Notes: generated by a model not told the origin, from the letters alone. Counted from the stretch's first letter, positions 47,964 to 58,363 are shown. The stretch is 64,000 bases of DNA from Hahella chejuensis KCTC 2396 (GCF_000012985.1 NC_007645.1:868001-932000), one strand, 5' to 3'. Program-made: numbers and translations.

Positions 47964-48236
47964 TTATTGCGCTGGCGGCAGGTACTCCAAAAGCGGATTG
48001 CGGAACAAGACGATCAGCACGATGACCAGCACATAGATCGCCAGGGATTCAATCATCGCCAAGCCGATGAACAGCGTGCGGGTAATCGACTTTTCCGCTT
48101 CCGGTTGTCGCGCCAGCGCATCAAGCGCGCTGCTGATCGCCTTGCCCATGGCCAGCGCCGGCAGCATGGCGCCCAACGCAATGCCGATAATCGCGGCGAC
48201 GGTCGAGAAGGATACAAAACTGTTCATGGTCTCCAT
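47964..48236 (-). CDS. atpE: ATP synthase c subunit (rotor ring)
   Basis: 90-aa hairpin of two membrane helices joined by the polar loop ARQPEAEKS. The ion-binding carboxylate is Glu65 by Ilyobacter numbering, in MIESLAIY. Ser66 and Tyr70 of the sodium site are present, but positions 32 and 67 are Met and Leu in place of Gln and Thr, by gap-free eye alignment through the RQPE loop. Coupling ion is therefore uncertain, with protons favoured. Its ATG shares a base with the atpB stop. Confidence 0.92.
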   Translation of the reverse strand: METMNSFVSFSTVAAIIGIALGAMLPALAMGKAISSALDALARQPEAEKSITRTLFIGLAMIESLAIYVLVIVLIVLFRNPLLEYLPPAQ

Positions 48237-48940
48237 TAGGGGGCTCCTGAGGTTGAACGTGACGAGCTGGTTATGGGGGATTCCGTTGTTTGTTGCATGG
48301 CGCCGGCGACATAGATCAGCGCCAGCATGCCGAAGATATACGCCTGCACCAGCGCTTCAATGATGTGCAGCATGAGAATGGGCACCGGCGCCAGAAAGCC
48401 CGCCACCAGCAGAATCAGCAGCGCAGCCATTTCCAGACTCATGATATTGCCGAACAGACGGATCGCCAGCGCGACGGTGCGGGTGAACTCGCTGATAATA
48501 TGAAACGGCAGCAGAATCGGACTGGGAGACAGGTAGTGCTTAAAGTAGCCCAGGCCGGATTGGCGAACGCCATAGGCGTGCACCGCAAAAAACACGACCA
48601 GCGCCAGAGCGGCGGTGACCGACAGATCGCGAGTGGGCGAATGCATGCCCGGAATGACGCCAAGCAGATTGGCCACGGGAAGAAATATCCAGAAGGTTCC
48701 TATCAGAGGCAGCAGGCGTCGCGCATTGCGGCTGTCGGCGTTGGCGATGGCGCTTTCCAATGTCAGGACGACGCCTTCCAGCATGGCCTGTAAGCGTCCC
48801 GGCTGAAGGGACAGTCTGCGCGTCAGCAGAATACTGGCGACCACCAGAACGAGCATGATCAGCCAGGTAGTGACCACCGTTTCATGGATCTCCAGCGGGC
48901 CGATATGCAGCCATACCGGAGTCGATACCCCGTCGTTCAT
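48236..48940 (-). CDS. atpB: ATP synthase a subunit
   Basis: Integral membrane stator subunit, 234 aa, about five or six helices. The essential arginine is in LAIRLFGNIMSLEMAALLIL, and the last helix pair contains LHIIEALVQAYIFGMLALIY. Together with the c ring it forms the ion path. It is followed at once by atpE and preceded by the small AtpQ/AtpI-like gene with 31 bases between, leaving no room for the atpR gene of typical N-ATPase operons. Confidence 0.92.
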   Translation of the reverse strand: MNDGVSTPVWLHIGPLEIHETVVTTWLIMLVLVVASILLTRRLSLQPGRLQAMLEGVVLTLESAIANADSRNARRLLPLIGTFWIFLPVANLLGVIPGMHSPTRDLSVTAALALVVFFAVHAYGVRQSGLGYFKHYLSPSPILLPFHIISEFTRTVALAIRLFGNIMSLEMAALLILLVAGFLAPVPILMLHIIEALVQAYIFGMLALIYVAGAMQQTTESPITSSSRSTSGAP

Positions 48941-48971
48941 GTGTGTTCCTCTAAGCCACAGGTTGCGTTAA

Positions 48972-49238
48972 TCACTCCCGCAACGCCAAATAGGCGTTTA
49001 CGCCGCCAACGATGATCCCAAGTAGAATAAAGCCGACAGTCCAACGCACGGAGTAGCCTTCGCTGAGGCCGTCCAGCCAGTGGCCCAGATAAGCGCCCCC
49101 GATCACTGGCAATACAAACAGGAAGCCCAGCACGCCGAGAATGCGGGTAGCCTGCATCAGGGTGGAGCGTTCCCGGCCCGCCTTGTCCAGACGGGCTTTG
49201 TCACGTTCCAGATTATCCTGCAGTCGTTTGTATTCCAT
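48972..49238 (-). CDS. AtpQ/AtpI-like small membrane protein
   Basis: 88-aa protein with a charged N-terminal helix (YKRLQDNLERDKARLDKAGR) and two membrane helices. GGAYLGHWLD between them and VGFILLGIIVGGVNAYLAL at the end match the AtpI/AtpQ family, thought to help c-ring assembly or Mg supply. It occupies the atpQ position of N-ATPase operons. Confidence 0.8.
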   Translation of the reverse strand: MEYKRLQDNLERDKARLDKAGRERSTLMQATRILGVLGFLFVLPVIGGAYLGHWLDGLSEGYSVRWTVGFILLGIIVGGVNAYLALRE

Positions 49239-49267
49239 GATGTTTCAGTTTCCCCTTCCGCGCGCTT

Positions 49268-51063
<1,796 letters not shown>

Positions 51064-51259
51064 CTATGGAATAAAAATAATCCAGTTACATTCGGCGAGT
51101 CAAAAAAGAGTTCTTCGAGTGTAGGCGGGGGGAAGATCGGCCCCGTTGATTTGGCGCATTTTTTGGCAAACCTGACAGGATGGTAAGGTCGAGTCCTTAA
51201 TTCCCACAGGTGCGGAATGTCGTTAAGATGAACGCCAATAAAAACAAGTGTAGTTCATC

Positions 51260-53356
51260 ATGTTTCCGGCTGATTCGTCCCGTCCGTCCCATCGCAAAGC
51301 GCGCCAGATCGCGCTGGTTTTTTTGTTGCTGGCGACGGTGTCGTTGAGTTTTTTCCTCTCCCGCAATCTGCTAATCAAGCACAATGGCGTTGAGTCGGAG
51401 CAACTGTTGCAGGCGTTTGAAAGCGCTTTGCTGACCGCCATTGATAAATATGTCTATTTCCCCGCCATCCTGACCGCGGACCCGCGCTTTCAGCGGATGT
51501 TGCGCCGCAATGAGCGGGATGACGACATTTCCGAACTGCTGAATCGCTTCAATCAAGCGGCCGGCTCTGATGAGATTTTCATTATGAACGCCGAGGGGCT
51601 GACCCTGGCGTCCAGCAACTATCGCGACGCCACCAGCTTTGTTGGCCATTCCTACGCATTCCGGCCTTATTACGCAGACGCCATCGCTGGACGCACCGGG
51701 TTTTATTATGCGGTCGGCGTCACCACCGGCAAGGCGGGGTTGTTTATCTCTGCGCCGATACGGGACAACACCGGACGCATACTCGGCGTCACGGTCGTAA
51801 AACTGGACCTGACGCCGCAACAGGCGAGTTGGGCCGCAACTGGCAACCGGATATTCCTGAGCGGACCCAATGATATTATATTCCTGGCGTCTGATCCGGC
51901 TGCGCTGTATCGCGCACTGAGGCCGTTAGAGCAACGGGTGACGGCGGAGCTTAAGGTCACCAAGCAATACGGCTCCGCGGAATCGAAACCGTTGCCGACG
52001 GAGGTTGATAGGTGGTCTGACGCCCCCATTGTGGAAGTAGGCGGCGCTCGTTTGCTGCTGTATTCGCGTCAGGTCGTCGGTCAGCCCTGGCGCATGCACA
52101 GGGCGACGCCGGTAGCGGATGTGAACACCATGGCGGCGCTGATCTCCGCCGCGTGCGGCGGCGCGGTTTTGTTGCTGATCGTGCTGGCCCTGTATTACCG
52201 CGAAGCGCGCCAAAAACGCCGCGCGGAACACCGCTTACTGAAAGTCATTGAAGAAAGCGACGCGCATCAACGGGCGATTATTCAAAATACGGACGCAGGA
52301 TTGATGACTCTTAATGAGCGCATGGAAATCCGTGAGATGAACCAGAAAGCAGCCGAACTGTTTGGCGTGCCGGCGCAGGCCGAGGGCGCTTCTCTGGACC
52401 CGAGGCGTCTGGTGTCGCCCTGGATCAGCGCGCCTGATAGCGAAGTCAGGGAAGCCGAGGGCGTTCGTCCCGACGGTGTTTCATTCCCCATTCTGTATTG
52501 CGTCAGTCTGATTCGTACTGGGCCGGATCGGGAGTATTTGCTGACTGTACACGATGTCAGTGAACTGAAAGCGGCGCAGGCGTCTTTGCTGCAAGCCAAC
52601 GAAGAGCTTGAGGCGAGAGTGGAGGAGCGCACCCAGGCGCTGCGGACAACTCAGGAAGCATTGATGCAGGAGCGCAAACTGGCGGCGATGGGGCGTATGT
52701 CCGCGGCTATTGCCCATGAGCTGAATCAGCCGCTGACGGCGCTGGTCAGCTATGTGGCTATGGGACGGTTGTATCTTGAGCAGGAACAAAAAGACAAAAG
52801 CGCCGCTACTCTGGATAAAATGGATGCGCTGGTGCAACGCATCGCCAGAATCTCCTCTCAGCTCAAGTCGTTTGCGGGCATTCGCTCCGTTGACTTGCGA
52901 CCGACGGCTTTGCAGGCGGTGATGCGGTATGTGGAGGAGGTGCTGGAGCATAAGCTCAACCAGCAAAAGTCCATCATTCGTATGCAGATTCCGGATGGAC
53001 TACAGGCTATCGCGGACCAGCACATGCTGGAGCAAGTCATGATTAACTTGCTTGATAACGCTATCGCTGCGGTGAAGTCCGCGGTGAAGCCTGATATTTC
53101 CGTCGCGGCGGAGCGTTGCGGCGATCGCGTTATGATATCCGTTCGCGACAATGGCGAGGGGATGGACGAAGAACGTTTACGACACCTGTTCGACCCGTTC
53201 TTCACCACCAAGACAGGAAGTGAGGGGTTAGGCCTGGGATTGGCGATCAGTTATAACCTGCTGCAGGACATGCATGGGGAGATAACCGTTACCAGTACAC
53301 CGGGTGAAGGCAGTGAATTCACCCTTAGCTTACCGGCAGTAAAACAACATGACTAA
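51260..53356 (+). CDS. DctB-like membrane sensor histidine kinase
   Basis: 698-aa kinase. Membrane helix at ~17-36, a periplasmic dCache-type sensor domain (~40-285; FRPYYADAIAGRTGFYYAVG, then APIRDNTGRILGVTVVKLDL), second helix near 290-312, a PAS domain (~335-450), a short coiled coil, then HisKA with phospho-acceptor His in AIAHELNQPLTALVSYVAMG, and HATPase motifs NLLDNAIAAV, DNGEGMDEE and GLGLGLAIS. This is the DctB layout for C4-dicarboxylates and related acids. The stop overlaps the response-regulator gene by 8 bases. Confidence 0.9.
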   Translation: MFPADSSRPSHRKARQIALVFLLLATVSLSFFLSRNLLIKHNGVESEQLLQAFESALLTAIDKYVYFPAILTADPRFQRMLRRNERDDDISELLNRFNQAAGSDEIFIMNAEGLTLASSNYRDATSFVGHSYAFRPYYADAIAGRTGFYYAVGVTTGKAGLFISAPIRDNTGRILGVTVVKLDLTPQQASWAATGNRIFLSGPNDIIFLASDPAALYRALRPLEQRVTAELKVTKQYGSAESKPLPTEVDRWSDAPIVEVGGARLLLYSRQVVGQPWRMHRATPVADVNTMAALISAACGGAVLLLIVLALYYREARQKRRAEHRLLKVIEESDAHQRAIIQNTDAGLMTLNERMEIREMNQKAAELFGVPAQAEGASLDPRRLVSPWISAPDSEVREAEGVRPDGVSFPILYCVSLIRTGPDREYLLTVHDVSELKAAQASLLQANEELEARVEERTQALRTTQEALMQERKLAAMGRMSAAIAHELNQPLTALVSYVAMGRLYLEQEQKDKSAATLDKMDALVQRIARISSQLKSFAGIRSVDLRPTALQAVMRYVEEVLEHKLNQQKSIIRMQIPDGLQAIADQHMLEQVMINLLDNAIAAVKSAVKPDISVAAERCGDRVMISVRDNGEGMDEERLRHLFDPFFTTKTGSEGLGLGLAISYNLLQDMHGEITVTSTPGEGSEFTLSLPAVKQHD

Positions 53357-54707
53357 TTTGGTTTATATCATCGACGACGACAGTTCCGTCAGAGAGGCGT
53401 TGGAAGAGTGGCTGGCGCTGGCAGACCTGGAGGCCAGGGGGTGGACGTCCGCCGAAGCGGCCTTGCAGACCATTGATGAGAGCTTCGCCGGGGTGGTGGT
53501 GTCAGACGTCAGGATGCCCGGTATGGACGGCATGGCGCTATTACAGAAAATGCCGAAAAATATTCCCGTACTCCTGATCACCGGCCATGGAGATATCGCT
53601 ATGGCGGTGGAGGCGATGAAACAGGGCGCTTATGACTTCATCGAAAAGCCGTTTCAGCCCACTCATCTGGTGGATGCTATCAAGCGGGCATGCCGACAAC
53701 GGTCATTGTTGTTGGAGAATGAGCGCTTACGCAAAGCATTGGCGTCGCAGCAGGGGCTGGAATCGATTCTTATCGGTGACTCGCCGGGCATCAAACGGCT
53801 GCGTCGACATGTCCATGAACTGGCGCAGTTGGATGTGGACGTGCTGATCCATGGTGAAACCGGCGTAGGCAAAGAGCTGGTGGCTCGATGCTTACATGAC
53901 TTCGGTAAGCGCGCGAAACATCCTTTTGTCGCCCTGAATGTGGCGGCGATTCCGGAAAATCTGTTTGAAAGTGAACTGTTTGGGCATACCGCCAGCGCTT
54001 TCACCGGCGCGCAGAAAGCCCAGGCGGGTAAGTTTGAATACGCCAACAAGGGCACGCTGTTTCTGGATGAGGTGGAAAGTATGCCGCTGCATTTTCAGGT
54101 GAAGGTGCTGCGCGCTTTACAGGAGCGGGAGGTGGTTCGACTCGGCTCGCATCAGGCGGTGGCGCTGGATGTGCGTGTGGTGGCGGCGACCAAGGAGGAC
54201 CTGAAAAAAGCGGGGGATGAAGGCCGTTTCCGCAGTGACCTTTATTACCGCTTGATGGTGGCGGAGTTGCGCATTCCTCCGTTGCGGGAGCGGCGCGAAG
54301 ACATTGCGTTGCTGTTCGCGCACTTCCTCAAGCTGGCGGCGCAGAAACACGATAAAGAAGCGCCCGAGCTGCGCGGCGATGACTGGATCGCCCTTGAAAG
54401 CCATAACTGGCCCGGTAACGTGCGGGAACTCAAGAATCTTGCAGAGCGCTATCTTTTACGCAGCCAGTTCAGCGACGAATCCATCCGGGAAGTGCTCTCC
54501 GGCGAAAAACTGGACATGTCCAGCCCGTCGGACCAATCTCTGGCGTCCCGTGTTGCGGAATATGAAAAAGCGGTTATCAGCGCGGAACTGACCGCCAAGA
54601 AAGGCAATATCAATCAAGTGATGGAAGAACTGGACCTGCCCCGCCGCACGCTGAATCAGAAGATGCAGCGTTATGGATTGCGGCGGGAGGATTTTTTGGG
54701 AGGGTAA
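53349..54707 (+). CDS. DctD-like sigma-54-dependent response regulator
   Basis: 452-aa NtrC-class activator: receiver domain (~1-120; phosphoryl Asp in VVVSDVRMPGMDG, Lys in IEKPF), AAA+ domain (Walker A GETGVGKE ~175, FLDEVE Walker B), and a C-terminal Fis-type helix-turn-helix (INQVMEELDLPRRTLNQKM). The sigma-54 contact loop reads SAFTGA rather than GAFTGA. Paired with the kinase before it; its likely target is the sigma-54 promoter of the TRAP transporter at 58.6 kb. Confidence 0.92.
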   Translation: MTNLVYIIDDDSSVREALEEWLALADLEARGWTSAEAALQTIDESFAGVVVSDVRMPGMDGMALLQKMPKNIPVLLITGHGDIAMAVEAMKQGAYDFIEKPFQPTHLVDAIKRACRQRSLLLENERLRKALASQQGLESILIGDSPGIKRLRRHVHELAQLDVDVLIHGETGVGKELVARCLHDFGKRAKHPFVALNVAAIPENLFESELFGHTASAFTGAQKAQAGKFEYANKGTLFLDEVESMPLHFQVKVLRALQEREVVRLGSHQAVALDVRVVAATKEDLKKAGDEGRFRSDLYYRLMVAELRIPPLRERREDIALLFAHFLKLAAQKHDKEAPELRGDDWIALESHNWPGNVRELKNLAERYLLRSQFSDESIREVLSGEKLDMSSPSDQSLASRVAEYEKAVISAELTAKKGNINQVMEELDLPRRTLNQKMQRYGLRREDFLGG

Positions 54708-54722
54708 GCGAATTCGGTAAGA

Positions 54723-55109
54723 TCAGTCGTCGATATCAACCCATTCTTTACGCCATTCTTGCGGCGCAAAGTCGTCTGGCCAGTACTCAACCTGTTTGGC
54801 GATCAGACCGTCTCTAACAGTGCTGAAGGTGAGGGCGCGTCCTTTAATCACTCCATCAGTGACGGATACATCCGTCACCACCTGCTCCCCCTCACACAGG
54901 ATGTGATTCAGAGAGAATCGCCATTTTCCCTGTGCGGGATAATGGGCGTTGATCAGAACAAAATTCTCGCGCCCCCGAATGACTTCCCCAGATTGCGGCC
55001 AATGACAGACATAATCCTCCGACAACATCTCGCTGGCCTTGTGGAAGTCATTGGTTTGCATGAGCTGCCAGTACCTTTCAAGGGTAGATTTGGGTTCCAT
55101 ATTACTCAC
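54723..55109 (-). CDS. SnoaL-like / NTF2-fold protein
   Basis: 128-aa cytoplasmic protein with an NTF2-like fold pattern: LERYWQLMQTNDFHKASEML, DYVCHWPQSGEVIRGRENFV and FSTVRDGLIAKQVEYWPDDF. Such proteins include small-molecule isomerases and binding proteins. No catalytic residues can be assigned. Convergent with the response regulator gene. Confidence 0.82.
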   Translation of the reverse strand: MSNMEPKSTLERYWQLMQTNDFHKASEMLSEDYVCHWPQSGEVIRGRENFVLINAHYPAQGKWRFSLNHILCEGEQVVTDVSVTDGVIKGRALTFSTVRDGLIAKQVEYWPDDFAPQEWRKEWVDIDD

Positions 55110-55139
55110 TTGAAAAATTAGCTTTACATGGTTGTATGG

Positions 55140-55370
55140 CTAAGAAACTGTATAATTAACTTCAACTCCCCCACCTATAACAGCAAGTACTATACTGCCT
55201 AACATTAAGTAAAGGGGTGTTCTCATTTCAGGTTCATAAATAGCGAATATGCCTTGTGCTATGGGCGGAAAAAAGAAGTTTAGCAAAAGGCATACGAATG
55301 ATACTTGAAATCCTTTTATTAACGACATTATGTAGCCAATAATGAAAATAATTGTTGCGATTGTTTCCAT
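55140..55370 (-). CDS. Small two-helix membrane protein, hypothetical
   Basis: 76-aa hydrophobic protein with about two membrane helices (ATIIFIIGYIMSLI; FVCLLLNFFFPPIAQGIFAI) and a third hydrophobic stretch near the end. No family recognised. The surrounding DNA is AT-rich compared with the rest of the window, suggesting acquired material. Confidence 0.5.
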   Translation of the reverse strand: METIATIIFIIGYIMSLIKGFQVSFVCLLLNFFFPPIAQGIFAIYEPEMRTPLYLMLGSIVLAVIGGGVEVNYTVS

Positions 55371-55458
55371 AGTGTTTACTGCGACTCATGTAATTTAGGT
55401 GGTACTGGTTTTTTCTCAAATGTTCTGGAATATGGAGCAATGAAAATATATCCCACCA

Positions 55459-55793
55459 TTACTTAGGAGGAACTATACAGTCCATCATCTTCATTCCATA
55501 CTTGCGAAAGTCCTCTTTGTTGCCAATCATGTCCGGCATATCCTTTCCGACGCGGCTTCTACACATACTTTCAAAGCTCTTTGCTCGCTTCATACAGCTT
55601 GCATAATTTGGTGAGCCCTCATCCATGTTGTTGACTTCTAGACAAAGTCCTTCTTTCTGTGCGGACATTAAGTCAAGTAACTCTTCTTTAGTTTCGGGGT
55701 TCTCAACAAGGTTGCTGAAGCGGTTAGGGTGAGGCTGCGTAGAGGCCTGAAATATCCTACCCCTAAAGCTAGAATGACAAGAAGGTGCTTCAT
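55459..55793 (-). pseudogene. Secreted small protein split by a frameshift
   Basis: Two minus-strand frames join naturally if one base is added or removed. From the ATG at 55793 the first gives MKHLLVILALGVG, a signal-peptide start, and then turns into an unlikely basic/threonine-rich tail. The other frame continues with FQASTQPHPNRFSN and VENPETKEELLDLMSAQKEG, then four cysteines (CLEV, SCMK, MCRS, DCIV) and stops at 55459. A G4 run at 55760-55763 is the likely slip site. Either a recent frameshift or a sequencing error. Function unknown; probably a periplasmic disulphide-bonded protein. Confidence 0.55.
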
Positions 55794-56033
55794 ATATGTA
55801 TCCTGGTACTGCAATGCTATAAAAATAAAAGACTTAGCGAACACGGATGTGCTATCAAAGATGGTAATGGTGCGAGAAGAGAGAGGTATGAGGGCTAGCT
55901 CATGGAATCCTGCATGCCAACGCATCCGTGCCAAGTTGTCAGCATTATAAGTATCAGAACCTGGAAGGCAATATTTTGTCTAGATAATGAGCGAATTATG
56001 TTGTGGTAAACAGGGTGAACTGTGCGCTTGGTC

Positions 56034-56801
56034 TCAACATGGCGTTACCTGAAAGGCTGAGCCTAAGGCGTCACTAACGCCATTCAGAATATGCGTCGTT
56101 ATCTGCGCCCTGTTGAGGGTGATGTCCATAAGGAATCCAAATATCACGCTGATGTATGCGATATATCCGGTTCCCATGTAGTCGTTGTAGAGAATGGTGT
56201 AAAACCAGTCCTGTCCTACAAGGTAAATTGCGGAGCTGATGATCGTTGAGATGATTATCAGTATGCCGGGGACGGCGAGCTGTATATGGGCTCTGGGCTT
56301 GACCAGAGAAATGAGCAGTACTGCAAGGAAGGCCGCTAAATTTGTACCGAGAAATATTCGTAAGTCCGCCCTGAGCGCCTCCGTAATATCTATGTACTTT
56401 TCTTTTATGATGTTTTCCAATCTTCCTTGTGCGCTTTCCAAGGAAGATATTCGGTTACGAAAGCCGCTTGTGATGGACTGGGATAGCCGCTTTTTCTTTT
56501 CGCAGTCATATCCACACATGGAGGCAATGATGCTGGCGATTTTGTCTGGCAACTCGTTTTTGAGATCTTCAAGTATTTGCTGTTCTTCCATACTTAGCGA
56601 CTTGGCGAGAGTTTCGGCTTTTTCTCTCAGCGATGACGCTTTGCTTTGCTGAAACTTTTCACGGACTTCTTTTTCGATCTGTCCTTGGATAAAGCTCTTT
56701 GCTGAACGTTCCAGTGTGTCTGTGGCAACGAATGTAATGGCGAATAAAAAGCCAAATAATATGGCCCCAGTAACGCCAACTGATCTTAGAAATAGCGTCA
56801 T
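56034..56801 (-). CDS. Membrane protein with coiled coil, hypothetical
   Basis: 255-aa protein with an N-terminal membrane helix (VTGAILFGFLFAITFVATD), a charged coiled-coil region of ~110 residues containing a CGYDCEKKKR cysteine pair, and three or four C-terminal membrane helices. The ATG at 56801 is chosen: it lies one base after the upstream stop and has AAGGGAA before it, whereas the longer frame to 56849 adds 16 residues that overlap the upstream gene. Family not recognised. Confidence 0.65.
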   Translation of the reverse strand: MTLFLRSVGVTGAILFGFLFAITFVATDTLERSAKSFIQGQIEKEVREKFQQSKASSLREKAETLAKSLSMEEQQILEDLKNELPDKIASIIASMCGYDCEKKKRLSQSITSGFRNRISSLESAQGRLENIIKEKYIDITEALRADLRIFLGTNLAAFLAVLLISLVKPRAHIQLAVPGILIIISTIISSAIYLVGQDWFYTILYNDYMGTGYIAYISVIFGFLMDITLNRAQITTHILNGVSDALGSAFQVTPC

Positions 56802-56802
56802 A

Positions 56803-57261
56803 TCAGTTCCCTTGGGAAACGGGATCGATGCCTGGCTCTTTCTGAGCAAGCATAATTAGGAAACAAGCCGCAATAACTAATAATCCGAACTTCAGGCTAA
56901 ACAAAATAAACACGCCTATCCCAAAAACAATGGAGGCGCCGGCATATACCGGACTTTCCTGTCTTCGTCTCGCCAGGAACGCAAAGAGTATGGCGGCGAG
57001 GGCGCATGAAAACGCTATACCGTAATTGATCCGTACGGCTAACTCTTCGGTAAGTGAAAAGCCGCCAGCGATGAAAGCAGGCTCCGCGACAGGGGGAGCA
57101 ATAGAGAATGCTGACAATATATGGGCGTAGAACTGTGCGAAGAAAACATCATACTGATCGTTGATAGACCAATAATGCTGAGTGACTCCCAGCAGAAATA
57201 CGCCTATCGCTGCGAGAATAACGCCTGTTCTGGCTATCCTACTGTGTCTCTTTGACGGCAT
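56803..57261 (-). CDS. Membrane protein (152 aa), hypothetical
   Basis: Four hydrophobic helices (ILAAIGVFLLGVTQHYW; YGIAFSCALAAILFAFLA; AGASIVFGIGVFILFSL; LLVIAACFLIMLAQ) and a short hydrophilic region between the first two. Translationally coupled to the downstream membrane protein, with a single base between stop and start. They probably form a complex. No known family recognised. Confidence 0.65.
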   Translation of the reverse strand: MPSKRHSRIARTGVILAAIGVFLLGVTQHYWSINDQYDVFFAQFYAHILSAFSIAPPVAEPAFIAGGFSLTEELAVRINYGIAFSCALAAILFAFLARRRQESPVYAGASIVFGIGVFILFSLKFGLLVIAACFLIMLAQKEPGIDPVSQGN

Positions 57262-57389
57262 AAGTTATCAAATCTCAATCATTCATCATGGCCACAGCGT
57301 ATTGCGTGGAGCTGTCTTCCCTGACTGTCGTTGGGGGGAGTGAAGATGGCGGTCAGTGTACCTCAGGAATTGGGGAACGCCAATGCGAC

Positions 57390-57415
57390 GCCGCGCAACG
57401 CTTTAATTGCGCGGC
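57390..57415 (-). terminator. Possible terminator of the caspase-like gene
   Basis: GCCGCGCAA (57390-57398) and TTGCGCGGC (57407-57415), a perfect 9-bp stem 12 bases beyond the stop at 57427. No T-run follows, so termination is uncertain. Confidence 0.4.
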
Positions 57416-57426
57416 ATCTGTGAGGT

Positions 57427-58011
57427 TTAGAAAGTAACGGAACGCTCATCCATCGGATACAGCTTGCCCTTGTCGATAATGGCGATGCGGGTGGGCGTCA
57501 CGGAGAAAGCGCCTTGATAGCCGGTCACCTGAACCTTGGGAAAGCTCTGCTTCATTGCATCTTTCAAGCGGCTGGCCCATGGCGCCATTTTGCCTTCGTA
57601 ACCGCCGCCGCAGGCGCAAACGTGCAGGTTTACAAAAGTGCTGGGCAATCCTTCTTTGGTCAGGGTGGAGGTGAGCTGATCCGGCGTGTAACTTTTCCAC
57701 TCGCCGCCTTCCCAGGTGTCGTTGCCGTTAACGTTGATTCTTTTCTGTTTGTTTTTCCCCATGTTACGCTCTGCGCCAATGGTCATGGCGTCGGCGGCTC
57801 CTGTGCCGTGGGTGACGACATAGAGCGTGTCGTCCTTGGCGAGTTTGCTGAGACATTTGTCAATCCAGCGATACATCGCTTTGCCATTGCCTGAGACGCA
57901 CTTGTTAGCCAGTATCTGATTAACTGGGATGCCCTTCGCTTTCGCGAATCTCTCCGCGAATTCGCTCATTTCGTCACTGTTTACAGGGATATAAATGTAT
58001 TCACTTGCCAT
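57427..58011 (-). CDS. Putative caspase-like (clan CD) cysteine peptidase domain protein
   Basis: 194-aa cytoplasmic protein from the ATG at 58011 (GAAGG before it); the frame extends upstream but that part looks untranslated. LYVVTHGTG (His68-Gly69) after a hydrophobic strand, and VNLHVCACGGG (Cys132/Cys134-Gly) after a second strand, match the His and Cys motifs of clan CD peptidases (caspases, gingipains, toxin cysteine-protease domains). The rest of the fold is unverified. Neighbours are a small lipoprotein upstream and two membrane proteins downstream on the same strand. Confidence 0.5.
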   Translation of the reverse strand: MASEYIYIPVNSDEMSEFAERFAKAKGIPVNQILANKCVSGNGKAMYRWIDKCLSKLAKDDTLYVVTHGTGAADAMTIGAERNMGKNKQKRINVNGNDTWEGGEWKSYTPDQLTSTLTKEGLPSTFVNLHVCACGGGYEGKMAPWASRLKDAMKQSFPKVQVTGYQGAFSVTPTRIAIIDKGKLYPMDERSVTF

Positions 58012-58144
58012 GGTGTTAGCCTTCTTGTTGATGAGAGCTTCGCCGCTCAGAGTTAGTGATAAATATTCATAACTCTGAAAGCGCTCACCCATGAGGAAGG
58101 CCGTCGGTTGAAATAAGGAAAGATTGTGCAAATACAAAGCGCGT

Positions 58145-58363
58145 TTATGGCTTCTGTTTCGCCAACTCTTTTCTGCGTCTTTCGTAGTCGTCGTAACTTT
58201 CATTCGCCTGTTTCATGCAGGCTTCGTACTGCGATTGCTCAATGTATTTTTCGCACTGTTGTCTCTGGTTTTCCCGCATAGCGTAGTAAGCCTGCTCAGT
58301 TGAGCAGGCTTGGAGAAGCGCTGCGCTGGCGATGATTGGAAACAGTTGGATGGCTTTGTACAT
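58145..58363 (-). CDS. Small lipoprotein (72 aa)
   Basis: AAGGAG precedes the ATG at 58363. The lipobox SAALLQAC places the lipid-bearing cysteine near residue 20. The mature part is charged and helical with two more cysteines (QQCEKYIEQSQYEACMK). Function unknown. The longer frame to 58489 has no ribosome site and would hide the signal peptide. It lies upstream of the caspase-like gene on the same strand. Confidence 0.7.
   Translation of the reverse strand: MYKAIQLFPIIASAALLQACSTEQAYYAMRENQRQQCEKYIEQSQYEACMKQANESYDDYERRRKELAKQKP

Noticed and set aside
57427..58203. Longer version of the caspase-like protein (258 aa)
   Set aside because: The first 64 residues overlap the end of the lipoprotein gene, look untranslated, and the ATG at 58011 has a better ribosome site.
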